From Psococerastis gibbosa (lineage: Eukaryota > Arthropoda > Insecta > Psocodea > Psocidae), in assembly GCA_963971405.1 (NCBI GenBank), contig OZ020485.1:50961469-51025468 (forward strand): DNA of 64,000 bases. The letters are read 5' to 3'. Made by a program: the position numbers and the translations under genes. Positions 48,201-55,887 of the stretch are shown piece by piece. The number at the start of each line of letters is the position of its first letter. Position 1 is the stretch's first letter. Under the pieces are notes generated by a model. It searched no databases, had not been told where the DNA came from, and saw only the letters and a program-made list of their open reading frames with translations.

Positions 48201-51200
48201 GAAAATCACACTTTGAAGACCTGTATAATACTAAAATACTATGAATAAATCTTTGGATAGTAGTGTATATTTGAAAGTTTCCTCTATTTTTATGTAGAAT
48301 CGTTTAAGCCAATAAACTGGAACACATTCAAAAGTTAGAACCCTAAATGCTGCACAGCATGGTTTCAATTGTTTTGTTAATAAACATATCAAACCTAATC
48401 TAATCAAATATAAATTTATTCCAATTTTGCAACAAAAGAAGTATACATAAAATGAAATTGTATCAAATTAGAATTAAATTTAAATAATCTAAATTAAGTT
48501 TAATACAATTAAATAAATAAATAAAATAAATAAATAAGCGTTTATTTGCAAACAGACAAAGTCCAATAATATGCAATTTAACTTAACTTACTTAACTATG
48601 CTTATCATAATTTACATGTGTGATACATAACTATTGTACAATTATAATTATAAAGCAGTATATCGTACATCTATTTAACAATATTGTGAAGATTAAATAA
48701 ATAAGTTGTATACAAGTTATCTTGTTGGTAAGTAATGATAAAAATAAAAAGTAATACTATAAAGTAATACTATCTGCCAATACATATCATTCTTATATAT
48801 CTTAACTAAGTCTTTATTATTTAAAAATGGTAATCTTATAAAAGGTAGTCTATTGGATTCATTATAGCTAATGTTTTAATAAATTTACGTTTGCCATCGG
48901 TAATGTCTAAATTTAAAAAAAAAATTAAAATATTACGAGGAATAAACCAGCCCAACTGTGTTTCCACGTGCTAGTTTTGTTCTTTATATCGACTGTAATG
49001 TTGTTTGAAACATATTTATTCGTATGTACAGTATAATGAAATAGGTAAGACGAAGTAACTTAATGTTATCTATGTAAAGTAAATATATCATATACGTGTT
49101 GTCCTGTCATAGGTGAGCAATATGTAGTTGATTCAAATCCAGATTAATTTGGAGCATCAATCAATCGATGGCACCCTGTCCGGGGTCAATGAGTCACTCG
49201 AATGACATTGTGCAGTGAGTAAGTTCATGTGTGAGGAGTGACTCACTGCCGCGGACTGGTAAGGAAGGTGGTCGTACGCGCCTTGCATTCCCAAGGCCCT
49301 TCCTACTTCATGTCACACTAAATACCTTGTCCCATGCCACGTTAATCGTGCTAATTACTTTCCCGAGGACTTAATAACTCTTTGTTAATGCACATATTGA
49401 AAAATCAGGTAAATAGCGCTCGCTTAAATTTATGATACCAGTGCTCCATATCATATTGGGTTTACAATAGGTCAAATATAAAGGCTACTCTTAACTGCTG
49501 GGTAAGAGTCTGAGTATAGGAGTTGACAAATCAGGGAATTCACAGCAAATCTGTTATGAATTAAATGATGACCCCATGATAAACACATATGTATATGTAC
49601 ATACAGATATCCAGGTATATATCACCACTTCTCCCATAGCTTAAATGCCTTTATGTGGCCATTTCCAATTTGCCTGAAAGCGGGACACCTGGTTAAAGGG
49701 TCACAAAAACAATCCCACCCATGAAATTAGAAAGTAACAATTGATTCACTTATATCTAATGCTTTCAAGCACGAAAAGTCATGGAAGCCAGTCCCAGATT
49801 TACCTTTCCCAGCGATGGATCTAGAAGTTTTGCCAGCGTAAAAAATGGCAAATCTATACCAGACGAAATAGTTAGTTCCCAAGGACTTTAATGTAGTCTA
49901 ATCAACAACTAAAAAGGTTAGACTTTACAGACGAAAACCAATTTCTCGTGCAAACATACATATTGGGTGGACCGGAGGTCATCACCAGGGGAATGAATTT
50001 CAAAATATAGGCTAAAAATTGTAGCATGTTTAAGAATAAAAAGTATTGTATTGTTTTACAAGATTTCGATATTAATAAATTTGATTATACATTTTTTCCT
50101 ACTTAGCTATCGGGAGAATGGGACATTTTTGCATCAACGTCTAACAAATGGTTCAAAGTGTACAGGATGGTCACCTTACCCACGACCTTCCTCAAAGATC
50201 TCAGAAAACTCAGGTATTACTGTTCTCTCAATGTAAAGTCATAAAAGTATCACTCAATAATAAGAATAATTGAATAAAGTAGCAAGTACAAAGTTCCCCA
50301 ATCCCAGATGTGTAAATTTAATTTTTTTTTAGGTTGGTGTTTGCTTCCATGTGATAGATACGCGAATCCTACTCTATTTCACTTCCTTGAAAATACCATT
50401 GTCAACATTCCAGGTTTTAGTGAAGACAATTCCACAGCTGCGCGCTCAATTTCAGTATTTTGTGTGCCCATTTTCCACGCCATCCATAATTGTGGCAAAT
50501 CGACGCTATTGACGGCTTCATAATGAAAAGGAACGTTACTACGTGTAGGACATACATATATACGAGCCCAGTCAGGAACTGACCGGCCGGTGTAATTGCA
50601 CCCACTCCCTATTGTACAAAACCCTTTCAGGTGGCTATTTTAGGGTATTTGTTACTCACCATTTCATTATGATTTGTGACACGGTCGATTCGGCTCTGGC
50701 AGTCCTGGTGTTCGCATACATTAGTAATATTTGCTGGGAAATTTTATTCTGCTTATAATAGGGGCAAATGTTATCATTTAACCTTAGTTACGCTAGTAAG
50801 CAGTGGATGGGCCTTGTAAGCCTTAGAAAGAGGAACCACAAATCGCAATGAACGCAGCTCAAATCAAAAAAATTGACTTGCTTTCAGAGAAGGATTTCAA
50901 GTCTTACCTTTTCAAATTCATCTAAAGAAAGTTGTCCCTGATTGGGGGCCCGCTTGTCATCAAACTCTTCAATGAGCTGCCGAACTTTCCAGCCTGGAAG
51001 TTTATATCCGCAGCTGTCAAGCGCATCTTTCAGCTCCGAATAACTGATTAGTCTGTCCCCATTTTTATCAAACTGAAACAATCAACCAAACAATCAGACA
51101 GTTCCAAACTAAAACATAAAAAATGAAGAAAAAACGCCATGGCTCGACAACCCATGGAGGGTTTAGATCTGTAAAATGGTTGAAACTGCTCTTTCTTGAG

Positions 51201-51937
51201 CACTGTTGCATTGGGGAAGCTGTGGTCAGCTATAAGCCGGCGAGCCGCGCTTTCCCCCCTTCAGTGAAGTGTCCATTAGGGGTGGGGATTATTTTTAATT
51301 TCAGTCCCATTACATTAACTTTGGTTTCAGTCCAGTTGAAAAGTCATAGAAATATGGAATATTGAGCAATATAAGCAAACGTTAGGCTGAATAGGGGGTA
51401 ATTTTATCATAAAGTTAGGGAATTATATGTAATCCAAGCATTTAAAAAAGTAGCAATAGAAGAAAAATAATACCATCATCTCGGTAAAGGTTCAGGTTTA
51501 ACGATTTTGTTAGGGGTAGCTAAACTGAACCTCTACCACCTTCTCACTAGCACTGTTCTTTCATTGTTAAATCCACGCATTGAAGCATTAAATTTCAAGT
51601 GAACTGTCAAAACCGCACTAGTTCAAATATTTATTTTGGGAACATCGCATATCTTCGAGGAGGTATTCAAAACAAACGAGTCGAAAGACCAATGCATTGA
51701 AATCTATGAACTGGCAGGTTAACTCTGGGAGATTCATTTACACCACGAATAGGTTATTAAATAATTTTGGAGACTCATGATGAATAACAATTTCAAGTAG
51801 TACCTAATAATGACAGGTCCATTGCAAGGGCTGTTAGGACGGCTATAATGAATAGGTTATCCGCACATGGTACTTACACTTTTAAAATATTCCTGTATTT
51901 CTGCACGCTCTTCGGGACTTAGTTCCGCTGACGACAT
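24078..51937 (-). CDS. Fim: Plastin/fimbrin, actin-bundling protein (11 coding exons)
   Basis: Fimbrin cross-links actin filaments into tight bundles through two actin-binding modules, each of two calponin-homology domains, under Ca2+ control by N-terminal EF-hands. Joining 11 exons with GT..AG borders and matching phases gives 625 aa, as long as human plastins (about 627-630). EF1 has its loop at 22-33 ([12 protein letters not shown]). EF2, near 49-75, lacks normal Ca ligands. CH1 is about 119-231 and ends [15 protein letters not shown]2 is about 250-375, with the [10 protein letters not shown] and [12 protein letters not shown] signatures. CH3 is about 392-495, with [10 protein letters not shown] and [15 protein letters not shown]4 is about 505-617, with [13 protein letters not shown]. 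The last residues, [14 protein letters not shown], differ from the vertebrate GRGMKRV end. Exon coordinates are listed separately. Intron 2 (32042-50907) is 18.9 kb of repeats. The gene is divergent from ELOF1 and may share its promoter. Confidence 0.93.
24537..24638 (-). CDS. Fim: Fimbrin exon 10
   Basis: Exactly 34 codons (residues 535-568), phase 0 on both sides: acceptor TTGCAG before GATTCGG, donor GTAACA after GAAGAG. It encodes [20 protein letters not shown] of CH4. Confidence 0.93.
25304..25455 (-). CDS. Fim: Fimbrin exon 9
   Basis: Residues 484 (completed) to 534, the end of CH3 and start of CH4: [14 protein letters not shown], then [13 protein letters not shown]. Acceptor TTTCTAG; the donor GTCATT is weak but required by the frame. 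A decayed copy of the acceptor side lies upstream at 25617-25685. Confidence 0.9.
25390..25830. repeat. Tandem duplication covering half of fimbrin exon 9
   Basis: Period about 229-230 bp. GCCGCTGTTGGCC at 25391 in the exon recurs at about 25620, and intron sequence ATATGCAACATGACT near 25535 recurs near 25765. The upstream copy still reads in the exon frame (AVVSQLMHV...WANSG against AVIWQLMRA...LANSG) but its acceptor CTAG has become GCAA. Confidence 0.85.
26170..26876 (-). mobile_element. Family A element, 5' part lost
   Basis: The right end is intact (TATAAATTGGAAAGC, ending about 26876). The left end lacks the ACCGGTCCGAGTTTACTCG hairpin terminus and starts within the element next to a duplicated intron block. 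It is in fimbrin intron 8. Confidence 0.75.
26963..27241 (-). CDS. Fim: Fimbrin exon 8
   Basis: Residues 391-484, most of CH3: [20 protein letters not shown], then [17 protein letters not shown]. Acceptor TGTCCAG before CTTACAGAAAC completes a Thr codon; donor GGTAGGT leaves one base. Phase 1 on both sides. Confidence 0.93.
27455..27545 (-). mobile_element. tRNA-derived SINE head (minus)
   Basis: On the minus strand it has an A box-like TGTGGTCCAGCGGTTAGGCG and the B box GGGTTCGAATCCCGCC. It is short and shares its AAAACTGGGCTTGGCGGG block with 9.1 and 27.8 kb. It is not a functional tRNA gene as far as I can fold it. Confidence 0.7.
27665..27852 (-). mobile_element. tRNA-derived SINE (minus), longer copy
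   Basis: The head on the minus strand is TTGTGGTTCAGCGGTTAAGA, then GGGTTCGAATCCCGCC, followed by a body shared with 8985-9140 that ends in a TA-rich tract. It is in fimbrin intron 7. Confidence 0.75.
28334..28547 (-). CDS. Fim: Fimbrin exon 7
   Basis: Residues 320-390 plus one base, the second half of CH2 and the linker: [20 protein letters not shown], then [16 protein letters not shown] and ETREEK. Acceptor TTGTAG, donor GTAAGT. Confidence 0.93.
28907..29012 (-). CDS. Fim: Fimbrin exon 6
   Basis: Residues 284 (completed) to 319 in CH2: [20 protein letters not shown], then IAPQEAG. Acceptor TTTTGCAG, donor GTAAGA. Phase 2 in, phase 0 out. Confidence 0.92.
29215..29446 (-). mobile_element. 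tRNA-derived SINE with shared core (minus)
   Basis: On the minus strand it has TAGCGTAGTGGTACGGGCTC, the B box GGTTCGAGTCCCACAC, the core ATGCTTCGGAGGGCATGT, then GGGCTTTATAGCCCTAACTC and GGTTGGCTTAGTAATGG. It carries an inserted (AAAT)n-rich patch. It is in fimbrin intron 5. Confidence 0.78.
29829..29983 (-). CDS. Fim: Fimbrin exon 5
   Basis: Residues 233-283 plus two bases, from the CH1-CH2 linker into CH2: [20 protein letters not shown], then [20 protein letters not shown]. Acceptor TTTTCAG, donor GTATGC. Confidence 0.93.
30368..30776. mobile_element. Nested foldback MITE, copy 1
   Basis: Long inverted arms of about 125 bp. The outer ends are GGTGCATATTCCACCGACC and GGTCGGTGGAATATGCGCC. 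An inner repeat of the same motif (TTTCCACCGACCTCGCATTG / CAATGAGAGGTCGGTGGAAA) lies inside, giving a hairpin within a hairpin. It is flanked by TAA on both sides, a 3 bp target duplication like PIF/Harbinger elements. It is in fimbrin intron 4. Confidence 0.85.
30910..31117 (-). CDS. Fim: Fimbrin exon 4
   Basis: Residues 163 (completed) to 232 in CH1: [20 protein letters not shown], then [13 protein letters not shown] and [14 protein letters not shown]. Acceptor TTTGCAG, donor GTAAGT. Confidence 0.93.
31540..31880. repeat. Three-copy tandem duplication of the fimbrin exon 3 donor side
   Basis: The real exon edge (31779 onward) is preceded on + by two decayed copies, at about 31640-31735 (offset 138 bp) and about 31540-31605 (offset about 253 bp). 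The middle copy still reads [16 protein letters not shown] against [16 protein letters not shown], then shifts frame. Its donor is GTGGGC. Confidence 0.85.
31779..32041 (-). CDS. Fim: Fimbrin exon 3
   Basis: Residues 76-162 plus two bases: the linker after the EF-hands and the start of CH1, including [15 protein letters not shown] and [20 protein letters not shown]. Acceptor TTGCAG, donor GTGAGT. Two decayed partial copies of the donor side lie downstream in intron 3. Confidence 0.93.
32610..33139 (-). mobile_element. Family B element (diverged)
   Basis: The left end is CTTTCTTATTTATCAATTAG and the right end GTATAAATAGGAAAGCAA. Interior order is as family A (TTTCATGGTAAATAAT near the left, CACAAAGCTTTCCG near the right) but with many changes. 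Confidence 0.65.
34286..34612. repeat. Tandem repeat, just over two units
   Basis: AGACTAT(C/G)TGNGAGAGTGG starts at 34286, 34455 and 34597 (spacings 169 and 142 bp). Each full unit contains TACAATTACTAGGC and TAAGAAAGCTTG blocks and ends in AGCAGCGGAGGTGGGA. Confidence 0.8.
35965..36085. repeat. 121 bp foldback element
   Basis: Arms of about 45 bp: ATTATAATGAGAGTTAGCTT at the left and AAGTTAACTCTCATTATAAT at the right, with the loop containing CGACCGGTTTCGAC. Pairing is near-perfect, so the insertion is young or the hairpin is maintained. Confidence 0.88.
36265..36830. repeat. Degenerate tandem array, four units
   Basis: The motif TTTTGGAGTGGTATCG followed by TCCATAT recurs near 36369, 36531, 36632 and 36764 in the same orientation, each followed by a GCTCCATCTGAGC- or GAGCTGAGC-like block and each preceded by an ACAGAC/GACAAGC-like block. 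An (AC)n run lies at 36500-36516. Confidence 0.7.
37019..37126 (+). pseudogene. RTE-like LINE RT C-terminal fragment
   Basis: It reads [20 protein letters not shown] followed by RLLEMM. Endonuclease-reverse transcriptases of non-LTR elements commonly end with a KxRKLxYxGHIMRxxKYxLL motif. Only about 36 codons remain. Confidence 0.65.
37630..37745 (-). repeat. Dispersed repeat, CACGTCCTCGATGTCAA family (minus)
   Basis: The reverse complement carries TTGACAAACTGGTTCACGTC and CTCGATGTCAACC, as at 18.8 kb. Confidence 0.6.
38986..39065 (+). repeat. 80 bp dispersed repeat
   Basis: GTAGAAAGCTTTCTCTA..GAGATG, then AATTTAGGGAAGTTAG. The same block is at 42659-42738, same orientation, roughly 85-90% alike by eye. 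Confidence 0.7.
39288..39480 (+). mobile_element. tRNA-derived SINE with shared core
   Basis: The head is ACGTAGTGGTACGGACTTTG, the B box region is degraded (GTTTCAGTCCC), the core ATGCTTCGGAGGGCATGT is intact, then GGGCTTTATAGCCCTAATCC. The tail leads into the family A element that follows. Confidence 0.75.
39485..40318 (+). mobile_element. Family A element, full-length copy
   Basis: About 830 bp from TTGCTTACCAATTTATACG to the terminal CTCGGACCGGTTCTTT. It contains a C15-type tract near 40190-40206 and the CGCTTGCCCCTTGATAGTTT block. There is no transposase. Confidence 0.82.
40572..41388 (-). mobile_element. Family B element, near full length
   Basis: It starts AGAACCGGTACGAGTGAGC and ends TATAAATAGGAAAGCAAC. 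It is the best-preserved family B copy and is collinear with family A throughout. On the minus strand it carries a roughly 100-codon open frame starting [20 protein letters not shown], the same peptide seen in family A copies. Confidence 0.78.
41785..41885. mobile_element. tRNA-like SINE heads, opposed
   Basis: A minus-strand B box complement (GGGATTCGAACCAG) is followed by a plus-strand head with an A box-like TGGCGAAGTGGTCAG and a B box-like CAGGTTCGAAC. It is the second head-to-head arrangement after 9.1 kb. Confidence 0.6.
42659..42738 (+). repeat. 80 bp dispersed repeat, second copy
   Basis: Partner of 38986-39065. It immediately precedes the small foldback at 42773. Confidence 0.7.
42773..42861. 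repeat. 89 bp foldback, TAACACAGATTGGCCAC
   Basis: The left arm TAACACAGATTGGCCAC pairs with the right arm GTGGCCAATCGGTGTTA with one mismatch. It is a small MITE-like element. Confidence 0.75.
44000..44072 (-). mobile_element. tRNA-derived SINE head fragment (minus)
   Basis: On the minus strand it has CGTTGTAGCCTAGTGGTATT, then TTTCACCCGAAAG and GGTTCCAGTC, the head of the 29.3 and 39.4 kb SINEs without the core. Confidence 0.6.
44660..44879. repeat. 220-240 bp dispersed repeat, copy 1
   Basis: It contains GGACCTCCTGATTATAGTGG, AAATCGGAGGTG, CCAGGACTCGACACGC, GCTGTGCACACTACCAAGTT and TTCAACATGGTAAG. It is collinear with 57114-57347. The family is unknown to me. Confidence 0.8.
45276..46188 (-). 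mobile_element. Family A element with a nested insertion
   Basis: Complete at both ends (AAGAACCGGTCCGAGTTTAC ... TATAAATTGGAAAGC). Near its left end a segment of about 65 bp beginning (CTT)n is inserted and flanked by a repeat of ACATTAGTAG. On the minus strand it encodes a 97-codon frame, [20 protein letters not shown] and on, homologous to the frame in the 40.6 kb copy. Confidence 0.82.
45333..45400 (-). mobile_element. Short retroelement tail nested in family A
   Basis: On the minus strand it ends in (GAA)n, GAAGAAGAAGAAGAAGAT, preceded by CAAGGACGGGCGTTGGCTG. ACATTAGTAG occurs on both sides, consistent with a 10 bp target-site duplication. RTE-like LINEs and their SINEs often end in such short triplet repeats. 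Confidence 0.7.
46722..47102. mobile_element. Nested foldback MITE, copy 2
   Basis: Same design as 30368-30776. Outer arms are GGCGCCCATTCCACCGACC / GGTCGGTGGAATGGGCGCC and the inner arms are the TTTCCACCGACCTCGCATTG type. It is flanked by TTA on both sides. Confidence 0.87.
47265..47343. repeat. Small foldback, AAGTGGAATCCGAAG type
   Basis: The left arm GTAAGTGGAATCCGAAGG pairs imperfectly with the right arm CTTCCGGATTCCACTTTCC. It is related to 16747-16851. Confidence 0.6.
47380..47664 (-). pseudogene. RTE-like LINE RT C-terminal fragment
   Basis: It reads [20 protein letters not shown] followed by YCLLHVKI, matching the conserved C-terminal block of endonuclease-reverse transcriptases and the fragment at 37019. 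The remaining frame, ending [14 protein letters not shown], is less typical. Decayed and 5' truncated. Confidence 0.7.
48500..48600 (-). repeat. LINE-like 3' tail (minus)
   Basis: (AAAT)n at about 48510-48537, then AGCGTTTATTTGCAAACAG. As the reverse complement this looks like a poly(A)-signal-bearing LINE end. It is the only recognisable feature in the AT-rich stretch of about 48.4-49.1 kb. Confidence 0.4.
50908..51072 (-). CDS. Fim: Fimbrin exon 2 (EF-hands)
   Basis: 55 codons (residues 21-75), phase 0 on both sides, acceptor TTTCAG, donor GTAAGA. It encodes [20 protein letters not shown], then [20 protein letters not shown] and LSLDEFEK. Confidence 0.92.
51878..51937 (-). CDS. Fim: Fimbrin exon 1 (first coding)
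   Basis: 20 codons, [20 protein letters not shown], ending at a strong donor GTAAGTA. The ATG is the first in frame with the EF-hand helix; the peptide matches the first EF helix of fimbrins. The leader continues towards ELOF1. Confidence 0.88.
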
Positions 51938-52406
51938 TTTAGATATTAATTCATGTAAAACCGCGCACTACACAACCGCTACTACGATTACAACTGACCA
52001 AAAGTGAGTAACTACACACACTGACACACCGCACCAAAGGAATTCCGGCTTACGTCACAGTCTCGCAGCCGTGAAGGAGGGCACGAACTGCAAGTTAGCC
52101 TTGAGCAAATTCTTAAATTTACTTCCCAAAGAAGCTGTATACTTAGTAATAAATAATAATATAGCCAAATTTTGGCGATATTTTGCAAAATTCAATGAAC
52201 AACAATTTATTATTCTCCTTCTGAAATGTTGTTTATTTTTTCAGGGCTTTTATTGACGATACTGAAAAATGGCGGCCAATTGTAAGGCCCCAATTACTAT
52301 TGTTTAGAGTTCAGTGATTGTTTTTATATTTATATTGTGATTTTGTGAATCGTAAACAGCGGTGGTTTCTAGCTTCATAAATTATATTTTAGATTATTTA
52401 AAAGAA
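51938..52406. promoter_or_regulatory. Shared fimbrin / ELOF1 divergent promoter gap
   Basis: 469 bp separates the two start codons, which point away from each other. Within it, TTCCGG at 52043-52048 (CCGGAA on minus, ETS-like) and TTACGTCA at 52050-52057 (CRE-like) sit two bases apart. Such sites are common in bidirectional housekeeping promoters. No TATA box is clear. Transcription start sites cannot be placed. Confidence 0.55.
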
Positions 52407-52522
52407 ATGGGAAGGAGGAAAAGCAAGAGAAAGCCTCCTCCAAAACGGAAGAATATTGAACCGCTAGATTCACAGTTTAATTGCCCATTCTGCAATCATG
52501 AAAAATCGTGCGAAGTCAAGAT
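52407..52522 (+). CDS. ELOF1: ELOF1 exon 1
   Basis: Residues 1-38 plus two bases of Met39, with a strong donor GTAAGT. It covers the basic tail and the first zinc knuckle, CPFC. Confidence 0.96.
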
Positions 52523-53756
52523 GTAAGTAAACTGAAAGCCTTATTTTATTGCAGAATACCAAAACAGTGGAATAGCTACTACTACTTTAAGTGCTTAGTA
52601 ACTATATTAATACTTAGGCATGAAGCTACACTAGAAGTGCCGTCGTCTTGTACTCATTAGGCTAAGTGAATGTGGTGTGAAAATGTTTATTTCAACGTAA
52701 TATCTTATTCTTGGCCTAAACTTTGACGGAATTGACAATGACACAATCCCGGTAGGCATAAATGTCACAAATGATATTTGATCGAAGTATTTATTTATTT
52801 ATAGGCCCGTTACATACTGACAATTTAAACACTGGCGACTCACTGGGAAATTTGTCATTTATCATGGATACAAATGGGGCACAGAGTTTAATTCAGAATA
52901 ATAGAAGATTTCTCTGACCTGGCGTGCCGAGGGAAAATCCGTGCACCTGCGTGAGGTTAGCGTCAAGCCAGTGTCAAATCTTCTGAAGTAGACTCTGAGG
53001 TTTTGCACCAACCTATTTGCTCCCCTGGAAACATTTCTCAGCGAGTCGACGTGTATACCGGGCCCTAGGTACATATTTATATATACATATTATGTACATA
53101 TTTATAACTGTTTACCGCCCAGCATGAGAGCCCTGGATGGCAAAGCTTTCAGTAACGCGCTCAGAAAACAACTGTTGGATACTTGTCCGTACTCTGTTGG
53201 AGAATTTTTTGAGAGGCAAGCCTGGCTAAGATACTAATAATACTAACTTACTAACCAACTAACCCACTAACTTGCCAACTAATTGTGTTCTTTTTGTTTG
53301 TTTATGTTAAGTGCATCCTACTTGACGAAGCCTAAAACTGGGATTATTCGCCTAGCCTATATCGCAGTAAACAATGGCTAACCTGTTTTCAACTTGAACT
53401 ATTACCATTTTTTCAATATAAATTGCACCTTCTTACTGGAAAAGGAAAAATTAAAGTGAAAAATGTTATTATTACGAAGCCTATAACTAACTTGTATTTA
53501 AGGTTTATTTCTATCAGACTTAACTGAACAAGCTAAGGGTATGGGTTTAAAGACTTTCCTATCCAACCCAATAATTCTATAAAATAAAGTAATAATCTAA
53601 TGCTTCTGTGTTTATTGATGCAGGGACAAAGGGCGCAACACAGCGCGAATAGCCTGCAGAGTCTGTTCTGAGGATTACCAGACTGTCATAAATTTCCTGT
53701 CGGAACCTGTCGATGTTTATAACGACTGGATTGACGCCTGCGAAACTGCCAATTAA
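52407..53756 (+). CDS. ELOF1: Transcription elongation factor 1 homologue (ELOF1), two exons
   Basis: 82 aa after joining 52407-52522 and 53624-53756 (human 83 aa). ELOF1 is a small zinc-ribbon protein that travels with RNA polymerase II and acts in elongation and transcription-coupled repair. The N-terminal basic tail is [15 protein letters not shown], as in other animals. The C4 zinc site is Cys26, Cys29 (CPFC), Cys50 and Cys53 (CRVC). The C-terminal hallmark [16 protein letters not shown] is at 64-79. The region between, [11 protein letters not shown], is shorter or more variable than in vertebrates. The intron splits a Met codon (AT|G). The 3' UTR probably ends after AATAAA at 54127-54132. 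It is divergent from fimbrin. Confidence 0.96.
52800..53072. mobile_element. Inverted-repeat element in ELOF1 intron
   Basis: The left end GGCCCGTTACATACTGAC with CACTGGGAAATTTGTCA pairs with the right end ACATTTCTCAGCGAGTCGAC with TATACCGGGCC. It is a diverged relative of the element at 20148-20402. Confidence 0.65.
53321..53398 (+). repeat. 75 bp repeat flanking ELOF1 exon 2, copy 1
   Basis: TTGACGAAGCCTAAAACTGG..AACAATGGCTAACCTGTTTT. The second copy is at 54543-54616, downstream of the gene, same orientation. Confidence 0.75.
53624..53756 (+). CDS. ELOF1: ELOF1 exon 2
   Basis: Acceptor TTGATGCAG. It completes Met39, encodes the second zinc knuckle CRVC and the conserved C-terminus, and ends at TAA (53754-53756). 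Confidence 0.96.
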
Positions 53757-54542
53757 ATCTTGATAGTAATACGCAGAGAACTTACAGAGGTCAGTTAAGA
53801 CGATTTGTTGTAAAACCAGTCAAGTTGTAATTTTTTGTATTTGGTGGCTCGTCGCTTCTTTCAGGTAGGATCGTCAACAAAAATATTACAATAATAATGG
53901 GTTATTTTGACATTTTCAACAATTTTGCTTCCTAGCTTTTATTTATTTCCTATTCTGGTGTTCATTACTTAATTATATTTTCTGCGTACGGTAAGATAAA
54001 TTTTAAAACAATTTGTTGCGGGCTTATAAAATGAAGAGACATATTCTGTAAATGACATATAACTTATTTATTATGCATTTATTTACGTAGCCTACACTGT
54101 GTAGTAATCTTTTGGTAAATTAGAGAAATAAACATTAATAACTGTGCGCTGCTGACGCATAACGGTTTGTTGATCAATGTTAATTGTCATAGCGAGATTG
54201 TTAGTTACAGTTCATCACGTACTGTACAGTCTCAACTTTAAAGCTAAGATGACTGACATGCTTTCAAAAGTTTTTAGTTAATGCCTGAGAACCTACGACA
54301 AAGAGTAAGATAATAGAAATGATATATAAACAAGGAATGTCCTGCCTGTAAGCTAATTTTTGTCGAAATTAATTAATTTCTTAATCCACAACCGCAATGA
54401 TATGAAAAATTGTCTACAATTTAGAATATTTTATATTCTAATTCGTAAGAAATAAATAAAAGCTTTCTATAAAATCTGTTTAATGCACTGTTACGTGTTT
54501 TTCTTGAATAATTTCATGCAAATTTCAATTATATGAACTTTT

Positions 54543-54616
54543 CTTGACGATGCCTGAAACTGGGATAATTTGCGTATATCTCAGTTAACAATGGCTAACC
54601 TGTTTTGAACTTGAAC
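54543..54616 (+). repeat. 75 bp repeat flanking ELOF1 exon 2, copy 2
   Basis: TTGACGATGCCTGAAACTGG..AACAATGGCTAACCTGTTTT; partner of 53321-53398. Confidence 0.75.
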
Positions 54617-55887
54617 CTTTTGCACATTTTTGTGACTCAAACTCGAGACAGTGATTTATTTAATCAAAAATATCCAGTCGTCCTTTGTTTACTAAATATT
54701 TGGATATCTCTACCTTAAATTGAAAGACAAGGAAGTGATTCATCAAACTCATTCATTCCTGATTCAAGTTGCGGTTTACGTTAGAAACTTATTGTGGATG
54801 CTTATGAATTGTGACAATGTGACAAACAAGCTGTCGTATGGTGATGTGACTTTCCCGCTTGAGTTTGACCGTTGGCAAACTGGCATATATCCCTGATGTC
54901 ATCCTACATCGGTGCGGGCATGCGGGGGACAGACGTAAGCCAGGCTTAGCCAAGTTCATGATGGTCTGTCACAGTACGCCAATGTTAAGCCATTGATGTG
55001 GAAATGAGTTTTACCGGACATAGTTCTGTGCATGTTAGCCTAATTATCTACTTTAATAACATCGAAATTAATCCAATATATTTAGCAAATGCAATTTTGG
55101 AGAAGGTTCCCTTAAACTCAACTTTTAGATGCTTTCAAATCGAGAATTCTATTGGGAAACAAGTTGCACACCTGAAGACCTGTGGGAGGCCAATGTGGTG
55201 GCTATGAATTTCGCCCAGTTTTGGACGCGCTTGGACACGAAAAAGTAAAGTAAGGGAAACAAGTTTGAACTTGCCTTTAAAGAATCCATTAAATGAATGG
55301 CTCTAAGTAGGAGTAAGCCTGCCGGGAAAGAACTTAATACTCGTATTTGTATTTTCAGTCAGGGACTACCTCTATTCCTAAATGATAAATCCTTGGTTAT
55401 TAAGAAAACATGAATATAATTAATATATTTTATCTAATGATTGACATTTTGGCCTCTTAAATTATCCTAATATCTGGGACTTCTGAATTCAATGTGATAC
55501 ATATGCTCTTGGACAACAGCACTTGAAAGTAATGAAGTACTGTGTTTATTCCCATACGTAAGAGTGTACGTCCCGTAGGAAATTGGCAGTCCGTAATTTT
55601 ATACTTCTTATTTTTTATTCTACTAACTTAGCAAGTTATTTAAGATTTGGCTCATTTAAGACTACTTCTTGCATCAAACAATAGGAAATTTTAATTTTTG
55701 GTACCGTAGTTTATTCATAAAAATTATTGACGGCTGAAATTTCACGTAAAATGTGATGCCTACCATGAAAAACTACAAAACCAAAAATTAATACCCTATT
55801 ATATTGTATGATGCATGAAGTAGTCTTCTAAACTTTTGTAAAAACAACATGAAGTGCGAATTAATTAAATTAATTTCTCCAGAGTAC

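Larger units (their letters stand above)
32042..50907. other. Fimbrin intron 2, repeat-filled
   Basis: 18.9 kb between the EF-hand exon and CH1. I found no further conserved exon. Repeats inside are listed separately: family A and B elements, SINEs, LINE fragments, foldbacks and tandem arrays. Stretches with nothing recognisable include about 33.2-34.2, 43.0-43.8, 47.8-48.4 and 49.1-50.9 kb. An intron this large next to the first coding exons often holds alternative first exons, but none can be read here. Confidence 0.6.

Noticed and set aside
32042..50907. Extra fimbrin exons or a nested gene in intron 2
   Set aside because: The EF-hand and CH1 exons join in phase with nothing missing, and all recognisable frames inside are transposon-derived.
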